DNA of 64,000 nt. Origin: Rhizobium giardinii bv. giardinii H152 (lineage in GTDB: Bacteria; Pseudomonadota; Alphaproteobacteria; Rhizobiales; Rhizobiaceae). Under the pieces are notes generated by a model. The model searched no databases, was not told the DNA's origin, and saw only the letters and a list, made by a program, of their open reading frames with translations. Location: the NCBI RefSeq assembly GCF_000379605.1, contig NZ_KB902680.1, positions 124,186 through 188,185 on the forward strand. The letters run 5' to 3'. The stretch's first letter is position 1. Each line of letters opens with the position of its first letter. The position numbers and the translations under genes were made by a program. This document shows, piece by piece, positions 34,785-43,124 of the stretch.

Positions 34785-34976
34785 CCCCCCTCTGTCACTT
34801 CGTGACATCTCCCCCTCAAGGGGGGAGATTGGCCGGGTGTGTCGGATCGACCTCATGCGGATTATGTGCAGGGATGAAGGGCTTGCCGCTAGCGCTTTGC
34901 CCGATCGTTGGGGGATGCCGCACCCTCCCGATCTCCCCCCTTGAGGGGGAGATGTCGCGAAGCGACAGAGTGGGGT
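34785..34976. repeat. Rhizobial family B palindromic repeat, copy 3
   Basis: CCCCCCTCTGTCACTTCGTG and CATCTCCCCCTCAAGGGGGG on the left; ATCTCCCCCCTTGAGGGGGA and GTCGCGAAGCGACAGAGTGG on the right, an inverted pair about 90 bases apart. It fills the gap between the convergent cupin and dihydropyrimidinase genes. Confidence 0.75.
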
Positions 34977-35006
34977 GTTAAGCGGCTGATACGACATGCG
35001 GATTCG

Positions 35007-36461
35007 TCACACGCCGCTTGCCGGAATGCCGGTGCGCTGGACCTTGCGCGGTGCGGTGATTTCCTTCCAGGTCGAAAGCGCCTTGCTGACCGCGGCAAAG
35101 GGTTCGCGGCTGATGAACTTGCCCTGGCCTTCACGGGTCTTGATCGTCGATTCCTCGATCGCCACCACGCCGCCGGTCAGGGTAAAGCGCGGCAGGCCGG
35201 TCACCTGCTTGCCCTCGAAGACGTTGTAGTCGATTGCCGACTGCTGGGTGGCCGCCGAGATCGTCTTCGAGCGCTTCGGGTCCCAGACGACGATGTCGGC
35301 ATCGGCCCCGACCAGGATCGCACCTTTCCTCGGATACATGTTGAGGATCTTGGCGATGTTGGTCGAGGTGACGGCGACGAATTCGTTCATGGTGATGCGG
35401 CCGGTGGCGACGCCGTGCGTCCAGAGCATCGGCATGCGGTCCTCGAGCCCGCCGGTGCCGTTGGGGATCTTGGTGAAATCGCCGACGCCGAAACGCTTCT
35501 GCGCGGTGGTGAAGGCGCAGTGGTCGGTCGCCACCACCTGCAGGGAGCCTGCGGCAAGGCCGGCCCAGAGTGAGTCCTGATGCTGCTTGTTGCGGAAGGG
35601 CGGCGACATGACCCGACGCGCGGCGTGGTCCCAGTCGGGATTGGCATATTCGCTCTCATCCAGCGTCAGATGCTGGATCAGCGGTTCGCCATAGACGCGC
35701 ATGCCGTTCTGGCGTGCCCGGCGGATCGCCTCGTGCGCCTGTTCGCAGGAGGTGTGGACGACATAGAGCGGGGCACCGGCCATGTCGGCGATGATGATGG
35801 CGCGGTTGGTCGCCTCGCCTTCGACGGCGGCGGGGCGGGAATAGGCATGCGCCTCGGGGCCGTTGTTGCCTTCGGCGAGCAGCTTTGCCTGCATCTGGGC
35901 GACGATGTCGCCGTTTTCGGCATGCACCAGCGGCAGGGCGCCGAGCTCGGCACAGCGCTGGAAGGAGTGGAACATCTCGTCATCATCCACCATCAAGGCC
36001 CCCTTGTAGGCCATGAAGTGCTTGAAGGTATTGATGCCCTTGTCCTGAACAATGGTCTGCATCTCATTGAAGACCTGCTCGCTCCACCAGGTGATCGCCA
36101 TGTGGAAGGAGAAATCGCAATTGGCCCGCGAGGTCTTGTTGTCCCACATGGTCAACGCTTCGAGCAGCGACTGGCCGGGCGAGGGCAGCGCGAAATCGAC
36201 GACCATGGTCGTACCGCCGGAGAGGGCCGCGCGCGTGCCGCTTTCAAAATCATCGGAGGAATAGGTGCCCATGAAGGGCATTTCGAGATGGGTGTGCGGA
36301 TCGATGCCGCCCGGCATGACATAACAGCCGGTCGCGTCCAACGTTTCGTCGCCCGAGAGGTTCGGACCGATCTCGACGATCTTGCCGCCATCGACTTTGA
36401 CGTCGGCCTTGTAGGTGAGGTCGGCGGTGACGATCGTTCCACCCTTGATGACTGTGCTCAT
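35007..36461 (-). CDS. hydA: Dihydropyrimidinase (D-hydantoinase family)
   Basis: A 484-residue cyclic amidohydrolase that opens dihydrouracil or dihydrothymine to the N-carbamoyl-beta-amino acid. Metal ligands are visible: HTHLEMPF, the carbamylated lysine in FKHFMAYKGALMV, LVHAENGD, VVHTSCEQAHEAI and ATDHCAFTTAQK. Length fits bacterial and eukaryotic dihydropyrimidinases. GAGGGA precedes the start. Neighbouring amidohydrolase and PreA/PreT genes identify the pathway as reductive pyrimidine breakdown. Confidence 0.93.
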   Translation of the reverse strand: MSTVIKGGTIVTADLTYKADVKVDGGKIVEIGPNLSGDETLDATGCYVMPGGIDPHTHLEMPFMGTYSSDDFESGTRAALSGGTTMVVDFALPSPGQSLLEALTMWDNKTSRANCDFSFHMAITWWSEQVFNEMQTIVQDKGINTFKHFMAYKGALMVDDDEMFHSFQRCAELGALPLVHAENGDIVAQMQAKLLAEGNNGPEAHAYSRPAAVEGEATNRAIIIADMAGAPLYVVHTSCEQAHEAIRRARQNGMRVYGEPLIQHLTLDESEYANPDWDHAARRVMSPPFRNKQHQDSLWAGLAAGSLQVVATDHCAFTTAQKRFGVGDFTKIPNGTGGLEDRMPMLWTHGVATGRITMNEFVAVTSTNIAKILNMYPRKGAILVGADADIVVWDPKRSKTISAATQQSAIDYNVFEGKQVTGLPRFTLTGGVVAIEESTIKTREGQGKFISREPFAAVSKALSTWKEITAPRKVQRTGIPASGV

Positions 36462-36474
36462 TGTTTTTGTTCCC

Positions 36475-36993
36475 TCATTCCGTGTTCTTGTTGGTTTTGC
36501 CGATCAGTGGGGGCGAAAACCGGATGAAGTCGCATTGGGACGTTATCTCACCGTTCAACACAGCGAGGATAGTGTCGAGAACAGCGCGGCGTTCCTGCAG
36601 CACTTCGTGATTCCAGAACCGCAAAACGGAATAGCCTTGATTGTTGAGCCAGCGCGTTCGCGTCAAATCGGATTGCGACGCCGCATGTTGGCTACCATCG
36701 AGCTCGATGATCAGCATCTTCTCGCGACAGAGGAAATCGACAATGTACGGACCGAGCGGCATCCGACGGGTGAATTTATGGCCGTTCAGGAGCCGGTTTC
36801 GAAGGTGGCCCCACAGGCGATATTCGGCTTCCTGCTCATTTTGACGAAGATCGCGCGCTTGCTTCGTTTTACCCGGTCGACGTTTGACGGGGCTTGTCCT
36901 CTGGCTTGTGGCTTCGCCCCCCTCATCCTGCCCTTCGGGCCACCTTCTCCCCGCTGGGGAGAAGAGGGAACTCGTGGTTTCCGTCTTCTGCAA
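36475..36993 (-). CDS. DUF559 (restriction endonuclease-like) protein, start uncertain
   Basis: The clear domain runs from about TKQARDLRQNEQEAEYRLW to FWNHEVLQERRAVLDTILAVL and matches DUF559, a Vsr-like nuclease fold: KFTRRMPLGPYIVDFLC, LIIELDGSQH. No ATG lies close to the domain. The frame continues upstream to 37155 through two palindromic repeats; a TTG at 36993 is the nearest plausible start. The N-terminus is therefore partly repeat-derived. It may be a functional small nuclease or a gene whose 5' end was replaced by a repeat. Confidence 0.6.
   Translation of the reverse strand: MQKTETTSSLFSPAGRRWPEGQDEGGEATSQRTSPVKRRPGKTKQARDLRQNEQEAEYRLWGHLRNRLLNGHKFTRRMPLGPYIVDFLCREKMLIIELDGSQHAASQSDLTRTRWLNNQGYSVLRFWNHEVLQERRAVLDTILAVLNGEITSQCDFIRFSPPLIGKTNKNTE
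36917..36968. repeat. Rhizobial CCCTCATCC/CTTCTCCCC repeat, copy 2
   Basis: CCCCCCTCATCCTGCCCTTC, GGGCCACCTTCTCCCCGC, then TGGGGAGAAGAGGG. It overlaps the 5' part of the DUF559 frame. Confidence 0.7.
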
Positions 36994-37050
36994 TGCAGCC
37001 TCTTCCCTCGAATCCGCTGATGTTGAATTCGGGATGGCGGCAAACTCCCA

Positions 37051-37098
37051 CTTCTCCCCAGCGGGGAGAAGGTGGCCCGAAGGGCCGGATGAGGGGGG
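37051..37098. repeat. Rhizobial CCCTCATCC/CTTCTCCCC repeat, copy 3, inverted
   Basis: CTTCTCCCCAGCGGGGAGAA, GGTGGCCCGAAGGGCCGGAT, GAGGGGGG: the reverse complement of copy 2, so the pair can form a long stem of 80-base-spaced arms. Confidence 0.7.
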
Positions 37099-37120
37099 TG
37101 ATACGGCGAGACGCATCGGT

Positions 37121-38374
37121 CTATTCCACAATCTCCGCCGTCTCCACCACCGCATGGAACAACACGTCGCATCCGGCAGACGCCCATTCCTTCGAAATGT
37201 CCTCCGCCTCGTTGTGGCTCAAGCCCCCGACGCAGGGGCACATGACCATGGTGGCGGGCGCGACCTTGGCCGCCCAGCAGGCGTCGTGGCCGGCGCCGGA
37301 GATGAGGTCCATGTGGCTGTAGCCGAGCTTTTCGGCGGCGGTGCGCACGGCGGTGACGAGGGTCGGATCGAAGGTGACCGGCGCGAAATGGCCGATCGCC
37401 TCGATCGAACAGCCGACACCGAGAGGCTCGGTGATGCCGGGCGCTTCGGCCTCGATCCTGGCGCGCATGCGGTCGAGCTTGGCCTTGTCCGGCGAGCGGA
37501 TATCGACAGTGAAGACGACCTTGCCGGGCAGCACGTTGCGGGAATTGGGCGAGAAGAACACCTGGCCGACGCCGCCGACGGCGCCCGGCTGGTTTTCCAT
37601 TGCGACAGTCTGAACCATTTCCATGATGCGTGCCATCGCGAGGCCGGCATTCACACGCATGTTCATCGGCGTCGAGCCGGTGTGGGCTTCCCGGCCCGTG
37701 AGGGTGAATTCCAGCCACCAGAGGCCCTGACAGTGGGTGACGACGCCAATGGTCTTTTCCTCCGCCTCGAGGATCGGGCCCTGCTCGATGTGATATTCGA
37801 AATAGGCGTGCATCTTGCGGGCGCCGACCTCTTCGTCGCCCAGCCAGCCGATGCGCTTCAGCTCGTCGCCGAAGGTCTTGCCGTCGGGGTCCTTGCGGTC
37901 ATAGGCGTAGTCGAGGGTATGGATGCCGGCGAAGACGCCGGAGGCGAGCATGGCGGGGGCAAAACGCGCGCCTTCTTCGTTGGTCCAGTTGGTAACGACG
38001 ATCGGGTGCTTCGTCTTGATGCCGAGGTCGTTCATGGTGCGCACGACTTCGAGCGCGCCGAGCACGCCGAGCACACCGTCATACTTGCCGCCGGTCGGCT
38101 GCGTGTCGAGATGCGAGCCGACATAGACGGGTAGAGCATCGGGATCGGTGCCGGGGCGGGTGGCAAACATCGTGCCCATCTTGTCGACGCCGATGGTAAG
38201 CCCCGCGTCCTCGCACCAGGTCTTGAAGAGCTTGCGGCCTTCGCCGTCTTCATCCGTCAGCGTCTGGCGGTTGTTGCCGCCGGCAATGCCGGGGCCGATC
38301 TTCGCCATGTCCATTAACGTCGCCCACAGACGGTCCGCATTGACGCGCATGTTCTCGCCCGGTGCTGCTACCAT
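37121..38374 (-). CDS. Zn-dependent N-carbamoyl-beta-alanine amidohydrolase (beta-ureidopropionase-like)
   Basis: A 417-residue M20-type amidase/hydantoinase-carbamoylase. Metal and substrate residues: VYVGSHLDTQPTGGKYDG, NEEGARFAPAMLAS, YFEYHIEQGPILE, REAHTGSTPMN, SRNVLPGKVVFTVDIRSPD and SGAGHDACWAA. It removes the carbamoyl group as CO2 and ammonia, the last step of reductive pyrimidine degradation. The start at 38374 (MVAAPGENMRVNADRL) has GAGGAG upstream. Allantoate amidohydrolase is the main alternative in this family; the context favours ureidopropionase. Confidence 0.88.
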   Translation of the reverse strand: MVAAPGENMRVNADRLWATLMDMAKIGPGIAGGNNRQTLTDEDGEGRKLFKTWCEDAGLTIGVDKMGTMFATRPGTDPDALPVYVGSHLDTQPTGGKYDGVLGVLGALEVVRTMNDLGIKTKHPIVVTNWTNEEGARFAPAMLASGVFAGIHTLDYAYDRKDPDGKTFGDELKRIGWLGDEEVGARKMHAYFEYHIEQGPILEAEEKTIGVVTHCQGLWWLEFTLTGREAHTGSTPMNMRVNAGLAMARIMEMVQTVAMENQPGAVGGVGQVFFSPNSRNVLPGKVVFTVDIRSPDKAKLDRMRARIEAEAPGITEPLGVGCSIEAIGHFAPVTFDPTLVTAVRTAAEKLGYSHMDLISGAGHDACWAAKVAPATMVMCPCVGGLSHNEAEDISKEWASAGCDVLFHAVVETAEIVE

Positions 38375-38666
38375 GGCCGCTCTCCTCATCGTTTTGCGGG
38401 CGGCACGCGGTGGCGCGCATCCCCTTGTTCCCGTCGGTCGAATCGGGGCCATCTGGTTTTTTCGATTGCCCTGCGATCAGCCGTTGCGTTTGAATTTGAA
38501 CTGACTGATAATTTGACCGGTTGGTAAAACATTACAACTTCCGTTGCCGCACTCAAGACGAAAAACGGAAAAAACGGAAGTGTCGCCCGAATTTTTAGAT
38601 CAAGCGGTTTTCGGGCGTTTTCAAAGCCGTGCGCAGGCGGCGATTGGTGAGAAGACAGGGGGGAAC
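38375..38666. promoter_or_regulatory. Divergent promoter region with a RutR-like operator
   Basis: No gene. At 38513-38528, exactly midway (139... bases from both start codons), is TTGACCGGTTGGTAAA, close to the RutR consensus TTGACCA-N2-TGGTCAA. It probably lets the TetR-type regulator control both itself and the amidohydrolase. Confidence 0.6.
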
Positions 38667-39317
38667 ATGGTACTTCCGAGGGCAGCCCGAACACAAAGGC
38701 GAACCCGCATCCAGGAGGAGAAGGAAGAACAGATCCTGGAGGCGGCGCTGGACGTGTTCGCCACCCACGGCTTTCGCGGCAGCACCATCGATCAGATCGC
38801 CGACGTGGCGGGCATGTCGAAGCCGAACCTGCTCTATTATTTCCGCACCAAGGAAGCGATGCACCGGGCGCTGATCGACCGGGTTCTCGACAGCTGGCTC
38901 GATCCGCTGCGTGAGTTCGACGCCGAGGGAAATCCGGTTACCGAGATTTGCAGCTATATCCGCCGCAAGTTGGAAATGGCTCGCGATTTCCCGCGTGAGA
39001 GCCGGCTGTTTGCCAACGAGATCCTGCAGGGTGCGCCGCATATCGAGGACGAACTGAAGGGGCCGTTGAAGGCGCTGGTGGACGAGAAGGCAGAGGTGAT
39101 CAGGGCCTGGGCGAAGGCCGGCAAGATTGCCAAATGCGATCCCTACCACCTGATCTTCGCCATCTGGTCGACAACGCAGCATTATGCCGATTTCGACGTG
39201 CAGGTGCGCGACGTGCTTGGCGAGGAGCGGTCGGGCGAGGGACGATTTGAAGACGCAGCGCGGTTTCTTGAGCAATTGTTCGTCAAGGGCTTGGAAATCA
39301 AGAACGGGGGCGACTAA
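38667..39317 (+). CDS. TetR-family regulator, RutR-like
   Basis: A 216-residue TetR-type repressor. The helix-turn-helix is IQEEKEEQILEAALDVFATHG, then STIDQIADVAGMSKPNLLYYFRTKEAMH. The ligand domain matches the RutR type (FPRESRLFANEILQGAPHIE, DPYHLIFAIWSTTQHYADF). RutR of E. coli binds uracil and controls pyrimidine use. The start at 38667 has CAGGGGGG upstream. Divergent from the amidohydrolase with a RutR-like operator between them. Confidence 0.85.
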   Translation: MVLPRAARTQRRTRIQEEKEEQILEAALDVFATHGFRGSTIDQIADVAGMSKPNLLYYFRTKEAMHRALIDRVLDSWLDPLREFDAEGNPVTEICSYIRRKLEMARDFPRESRLFANEILQGAPHIEDELKGPLKALVDEKAEVIRAWAKAGKIAKCDPYHLIFAIWSTTQHYADFDVQVRDVLGEERSGEGRFEDAARFLEQLFVKGLEIKNGGD

Positions 39318-39406
39318 CTGCCATCGGCGCTCACGCCGCAACCGGTAAAGCGCCGCGCGTCTATCCAGACGTCACGTACACGAAGCGACGAAATTCCCGG
39401 CTGGCC

Positions 39407-39444
39407 GCTCACCCTGGCCCTCTCCCGCAGGCGGGGAGAGGGGA
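39407..39444. repeat. Rhizobial CCCTC/CTCTCCC repeat, copy 4
   Basis: GCTCACCCTGGCCCTCTCCC, then GCAGGCGGGGAGAGGGG. Diverged relative of the copies at 36917 and 37051. Confidence 0.6.
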
Positions 39445-39464
39445 CTACAGAGGTTGCTGCTTGT

Positions 39465-39517
39465 CCCTTCTCCCCGTCCACGACGGGGAGAAGGTGCCCG
39501 ACAGGGCGGATGAGGGG
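39465..39517. repeat. Rhizobial CCCTCATCC/CTTCTCCCC repeat, copy 5, inverted
   Basis: CCCTTCTCCCCGTCCACGAC, GGGGAGAAGGTGCCCGACAG, GGCGGATGAGGGG. Together with copy 4 it occupies the gap between the convergent TetR and cyclase genes. Confidence 0.65.
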
Positions 39518-39547
39518 CGATGTGCCATTGAATGCTTTCCTCCCCCG

Positions 39548-41218
39548 TCAGGCCGGGGTCCCTTTCGGATGGTTCGCGGAAGCCATCATGATTCCGATCT
39601 CCGCCGCGTTCTGGATGATGAGTGTTTCGAGCGTGCCCGCACGGCCACGAATGGAGATGTTGTAGCTTTCCCGGTCGCCGACCGAAAGCCCGGCGTAGCG
39701 CACGACGTCGGCTGAAACGGCCAGTTGCGCGTCATATTCCTTGGCAAACCCTTCGAGCCGGCTCGCCGCGTTGATGGTGTCGCCGACGGCCGTCAGCGAC
39801 GAGGCCTTGCCATAGCCGATCTGGCCGATGATTGCCGGACCGGCATGCATGCCCATCGCAATGCGCAGCGGCGTATCGAGCTCGCTCATGAAATTGCGGT
39901 TGAGCACTTCGACGCCATTGGCGATGCGCACCGTTGCGGCCAGTGCCTGAGCGCAGGCTTCCTCGATGGTGTTGCTCAGTCCGAAGATCGCCAGGGCGCC
40001 GTCGCCGATAAACTTGTCGATCACACCGCCCGATCCTTCGACAGCCTCGCCGATGGTTTCGAAATAGCGGTTCAACAGGAAGACGGTATCGAACGGCAAT
40101 TGCTTCTGGGCAAGCAGGGTGAAGTCGCGCAGGTCGCAGAAGAGGACCGCGATGCGGCGCTCGCGACCGGCTGCCTGCTGCTCGCTCGGCTGGGCCTTCA
40201 GGCCGATATTGTCGGCTCCGAGAACGGGCGCGATCGACAGGTTGTGGTTCGGCCGCAGTTGGCAGGCCAGGCGGACATCGTCGGGCGCACGGATACGCAT
40301 AAGCGTCGCCTTCTCGGCCTCGTTTGGCGGAGGCAGCCGATGCACACCCTCCGTCACCCGAACGCGACAGGTCGAGCAGCGGCCGCGGCCGCCGCAGATC
40401 GAGATATGCGGAATGCCTGCGGCGCGGATCGCCTCGAGCACGCTGAAGCCTTTCGGAACCGAGATGGCGCGGTCGGGATAGGTGATCTTGACCTTTCCCC
40501 GCACCGGGATTGCACGCAGGATCAGCGTTGCGCCAATCATTGCCAACAGGCCGGCTACGATGGAAAGCCGGATTTGTGCGAGGATTTCGGGCCGCGCATG
40601 GTTCGACATGAACCATGCTTCGGACGGCATCCCGACCTCCAGGGACCGTGCAGCAACGGCGAAACCGAGCAGGGCCAGCAGCGGGACGAGGACTGCGAAG
40701 GAATAGAAAAACAGGAAATAACGCGGATACCAGTTGCGGCCGCGCATCCAGAACCAGGCGCCGAGGCAGCCGTGCGCCCAGGCGAGAATGAGAGCAAGGG
40801 ATTGCCGTGTTGCGCCGAAAGTGCTCGACCAAAGGACCGGCAGCACATCGTAGTAGCCGTCACCGGAGCCTGTCAGCATCCATTCGATGCGGGTGCTGAC
40901 TACGTGGCCAACGATGAGGAAGGGAAAGGAAAGCCCGAAGATGATCTTCAGCGCTTCCCGAACCGGCATGCGCAGCGTTTGCCGGCGATACAGGCTTTCA
41001 AGCGCCAACAGAAAATGCAGCAGCAACGAGCCATAGAGCAGGATCGTGCCCGGCCAGCTTCGCCAGAACAGGTTGAAGACAACGCGCATTCTTTCCATCG
41101 CCTCGACCGAGACAAGGCCAAGCGCGTGATTGGAAAAATGGGTCAGCAGGAACAGTCCCAGGCAGGCGCCCGAAAGCAGGTGCAGCCTTTTGCGCGTTCG
41201 AGAAGAGGCAATTTTCAA
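39548..41218 (-). CDS. cyaC: Class III adenylate cyclase with cytochrome-b-like anchor and [2Fe-2S] domain (CyaC-like)
   Basis: A 556-residue protein. Residues 10-235 form six spans with histidines placed for haem (H13, H27, H31, H68, H105, H149), resembling the b-type anchors of fumarate reductase. Residues 240-335 are a plant-type ferredoxin: C275-X5-C281-X2-C284 and C319. The cyclase domain (355-540) has FCDLRDFTLLA, VIDKFIGDGALAIFGLS and LTAVGDTINAASRLEG. CyaC of Sinorhizobium meliloti has this build and is reported as redox-regulated. The start appears to be TTG directly after an in-frame stop. Confidence 0.85.
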   Translation of the reverse strand: MKIASSRTRKRLHLLSGACLGLFLLTHFSNHALGLVSVEAMERMRVVFNLFWRSWPGTILLYGSLLLHFLLALESLYRRQTLRMPVREALKIIFGLSFPFLIVGHVVSTRIEWMLTGSGDGYYDVLPVLWSSTFGATRQSLALILAWAHGCLGAWFWMRGRNWYPRYFLFFYSFAVLVPLLALLGFAVAARSLEVGMPSEAWFMSNHARPEILAQIRLSIVAGLLAMIGATLILRAIPVRGKVKITYPDRAISVPKGFSVLEAIRAAGIPHISICGGRGRCSTCRVRVTEGVHRLPPPNEAEKATLMRIRAPDDVRLACQLRPNHNLSIAPVLGADNIGLKAQPSEQQAAGRERRIAVLFCDLRDFTLLAQKQLPFDTVFLLNRYFETIGEAVEGSGGVIDKFIGDGALAIFGLSNTIEEACAQALAATVRIANGVEVLNRNFMSELDTPLRIAMGMHAGPAIIGQIGYGKASSLTAVGDTINAASRLEGFAKEYDAQLAVSADVVRYAGLSVGDRESYNISIRGRAGTLETLIIQNAAEIGIMMASANHPKGTPA

Positions 41219-41432
41219 TCAGATATCCGAAGTTGGCGGCCGCGTAGTGTCGTGTTTCTTATTGACGAGTTCGCGATCAGGGGCAACGCACGTTTTATGG
41301 ACGCTTCGTCGCAATTTCGTGTCCAATCCCTTATCGCCGAGCGTGTTTCACAAGGTTTCGCGGCGAAGTCCAACGCGGACCACAGGCGCCAGGAATAGGC
41401 CGGCGCCTGTGGTCATCCTTCAGGTTCGCTCT

Positions 41433-41668
41433 CTAAAAGTAATGATCCCGCTCGATGCCATCATAGGCGCCTGAGACGAGGCAGCAGTTCTTGAAACCTC
41501 CTCCCTGATCTGCAGGGGCAGGGATCTTTGCGGCCGAGTTTCTCGATCAGTTCGACGTCGCCATGAACGAACTGGTTGCCGGTCTTGACCTTGGTTTCCG
41601 AGGGATAGGATTTGCGTCGCTTGGACGTGATCTCAAAAGCTCACATCGTGGAAGGGCTTGCGTGACAT
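41433..41668 (-). pseudogene. SEC-C zinc-motif small protein, two frameshifts
   Basis: Reading from the ATG at 41668 (AGGAGG, 5 bases upstream) gives [11 protein letters not shown], then a stop. Removing one T from the TTTT run restores [20 protein letters not shown] and [20 protein letters not shown]. Removing one T from a later TTT run gives [20 protein letters not shown] and a TAG at 41433. The SEC-C motif DPCPCxSGRRFKNCC is recognisable, with Arg in place of the usual Gly. The 236 bases equal 78 codons plus two extra bases. It could be decayed or carry two sequencing errors in T runs. Confidence 0.75.
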
Positions 41669-41745
41669 GGTCGCCTCCTGTGCTGGGGCGCTGCAGTAAG
41701 ATGCAGCGGGCGCTCCATAACAGGTTTGCAGCGCCGATCAATGGC

Positions 41746-41781
41746 AATCGGCCGCCTCGATTTTAAACGAAGCGGCCGATT
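41746..41781 (-). terminator. Hairpin after preA
   Basis: AATCGGCCGC (41746-41755) pairs with GCGGCCGATT (41772-41781), 14 bases past the preA stop. On the minus strand only TTGCCATTG follows, so it is at best a weak terminator. Confidence 0.5.
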
Positions 41782-41795
41782 TGCATTCAAACTCC

Positions 41796-43109
41796 TTATT
41801 CCGCGGCCTGCCGCGCCATCGGGTTGTTCGGGTGGGTCGTCCAGTTGGCGTAGTTCGCATCGACGACCTTGCCGGTGCGCTCATCCAGCGTGCCGGGTTC
41901 GAGGCCGACCATGGTGATGCAGTCCTGCACGGGACAGACGTTGACGCAGAGATTGCAGCCGACGCATTCGTCTTCCATCACCTCGAAATGCCTGATGCCG
42001 TCGACATACTGGGTGATCGCCTGATGCGAGGTATCCTCGCAGGCGATATGACAACGGCCGCATTTGATGCAGGCATCCTGATCGATGCGAGCCTTGGCGA
42101 CGTAGTTGAGGTTGAGGTACTGCCAGTCGGAAACATTCGGGACGGCGCGGCCGCAGATGTCGTCGAGACTGCGATGGCCCTTGGCATCCATCCAGCTGGA
42201 AAGACCGGTGATCATTTCCTGGACGATCTTGAAGCCGTAGGTCATGGCCGCGGTGCAGACCTGTACGTTGCCGGCGCCGAGAACCAGGAATTCAGCCGCA
42301 TCCCGCCACGTCGTGATGCCGCCGATGCCGGAGATCGGCAAGCCGTAGGTCTCCGGATCGCGGGCGATCTCGGCCACCATGTTGAGCGCGATCGGCTTCA
42401 CCGCCGGTCCGCAATAGCCGCCGTGGCTGCCCTTGCCGTCGATCGACGGCTCCGGCGAGAAGGTGTCGAGATTGACGGCGGTGATCGAGTTGATCGTGTT
42501 GATCAGCGAGACGGCATCGGTGCCGCCGTTCTTTGCCGCGCGAGCCGGCTTGCGGATGTCGGTGATGTTCGGCGTCAGCTTGGTGATCACCGGCATGCGG
42601 GTGTACTGCTTGCACCAGCGCACGACCATTTCGATATATTCCGGCACCTGCCCGACCGCGGAGCCCATGCCGCGCTCGGACATGCCGTGCGGACAGCCGA
42701 AGTTGAGCTCGATACCATCGGCGCCCGTTTCCTCGACGAGAGGCAGGATCGCCTTCCAGGCATTTTCCTCGCAAGGCACCATGATCGAGGCGATCAGGGC
42801 CCGGTCCGGCCAGTTCATCTTCACCTGCTTCATTTCGCGCAGGTTGGTGTAGAGGTCGCGGTCGGTGATGAGCTCGATGTTGTTCAAGCCGAGCAGGCGG
42901 CGGTCGGCCCCCCAGATCGCGCCGTAGCGCGGGCCGTTGACGTTGACGACCGGCGGGCCTTCCTCGCCCAGCGTCTTCCAGACCACGCCGCCCCAGCCCG
43001 CCTTGAAGGCGCGCTCGACGTTGTAGGCCTTGTCGGTCGGCGGCGCCGAGGCCAGCCAGAACGGGTTCGGGGACTTGATGCCGACGAAGTTATTGCGCAG
43101 ATCAGCCAT
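41796..43109 (-). CDS. preA: NAD-dependent dihydropyrimidine dehydrogenase, PreA subunit
   Basis: A 437-residue protein. Residues 1-310 are an FMN-binding TIM barrel like dihydroorotate dehydrogenase (NPFWLASAPPTDKAYNVERAF, ELNFGCPHGMSERGMGSAVG with the catalytic Cys, KLTPNITDIRKPARAA, GIGGITTWRDAAEFL). The C-terminus carries two [4Fe-4S] motifs, CIKCGRCHIAC and CVGCNLCVNVCPVQDC. It reduces uracil and thymine using electrons from PreT. It is 15 bases after preT. Confidence 0.95.
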   Translation of the reverse strand: MADLRNNFVGIKSPNPFWLASAPPTDKAYNVERAFKAGWGGVVWKTLGEEGPPVVNVNGPRYGAIWGADRRLLGLNNIELITDRDLYTNLREMKQVKMNWPDRALIASIMVPCEENAWKAILPLVEETGADGIELNFGCPHGMSERGMGSAVGQVPEYIEMVVRWCKQYTRMPVITKLTPNITDIRKPARAAKNGGTDAVSLINTINSITAVNLDTFSPEPSIDGKGSHGGYCGPAVKPIALNMVAEIARDPETYGLPISGIGGITTWRDAAEFLVLGAGNVQVCTAAMTYGFKIVQEMITGLSSWMDAKGHRSLDDICGRAVPNVSDWQYLNLNYVAKARIDQDACIKCGRCHIACEDTSHQAITQYVDGIRHFEVMEDECVGCNLCVNVCPVQDCITMVGLEPGTLDERTGKVVDANYANWTTHPNNPMARQAAE

Positions 43110-43124
43110 TGTTCATTCTCCCCT

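Larger units (their letters stand above)
41219..41795. other. Region between the cyclase and preA genes
   Basis: No intact gene. It contains the SEC-C pseudogene (41433-41668), a short palindrome GCTGCA-N6-TGCAGC at 41692-41709, and a perfect 10-bp stem (41746-41781) after preA. 41219-41430 shows nothing recognisable. Confidence 0.5.

Noticed and set aside
36994-37155. Upstream extension of the DUF559 frame as native coding sequence
   Set aside because: The extension translates palindromic repeat DNA and overlaps the 3' end of the amidohydrolase gene.
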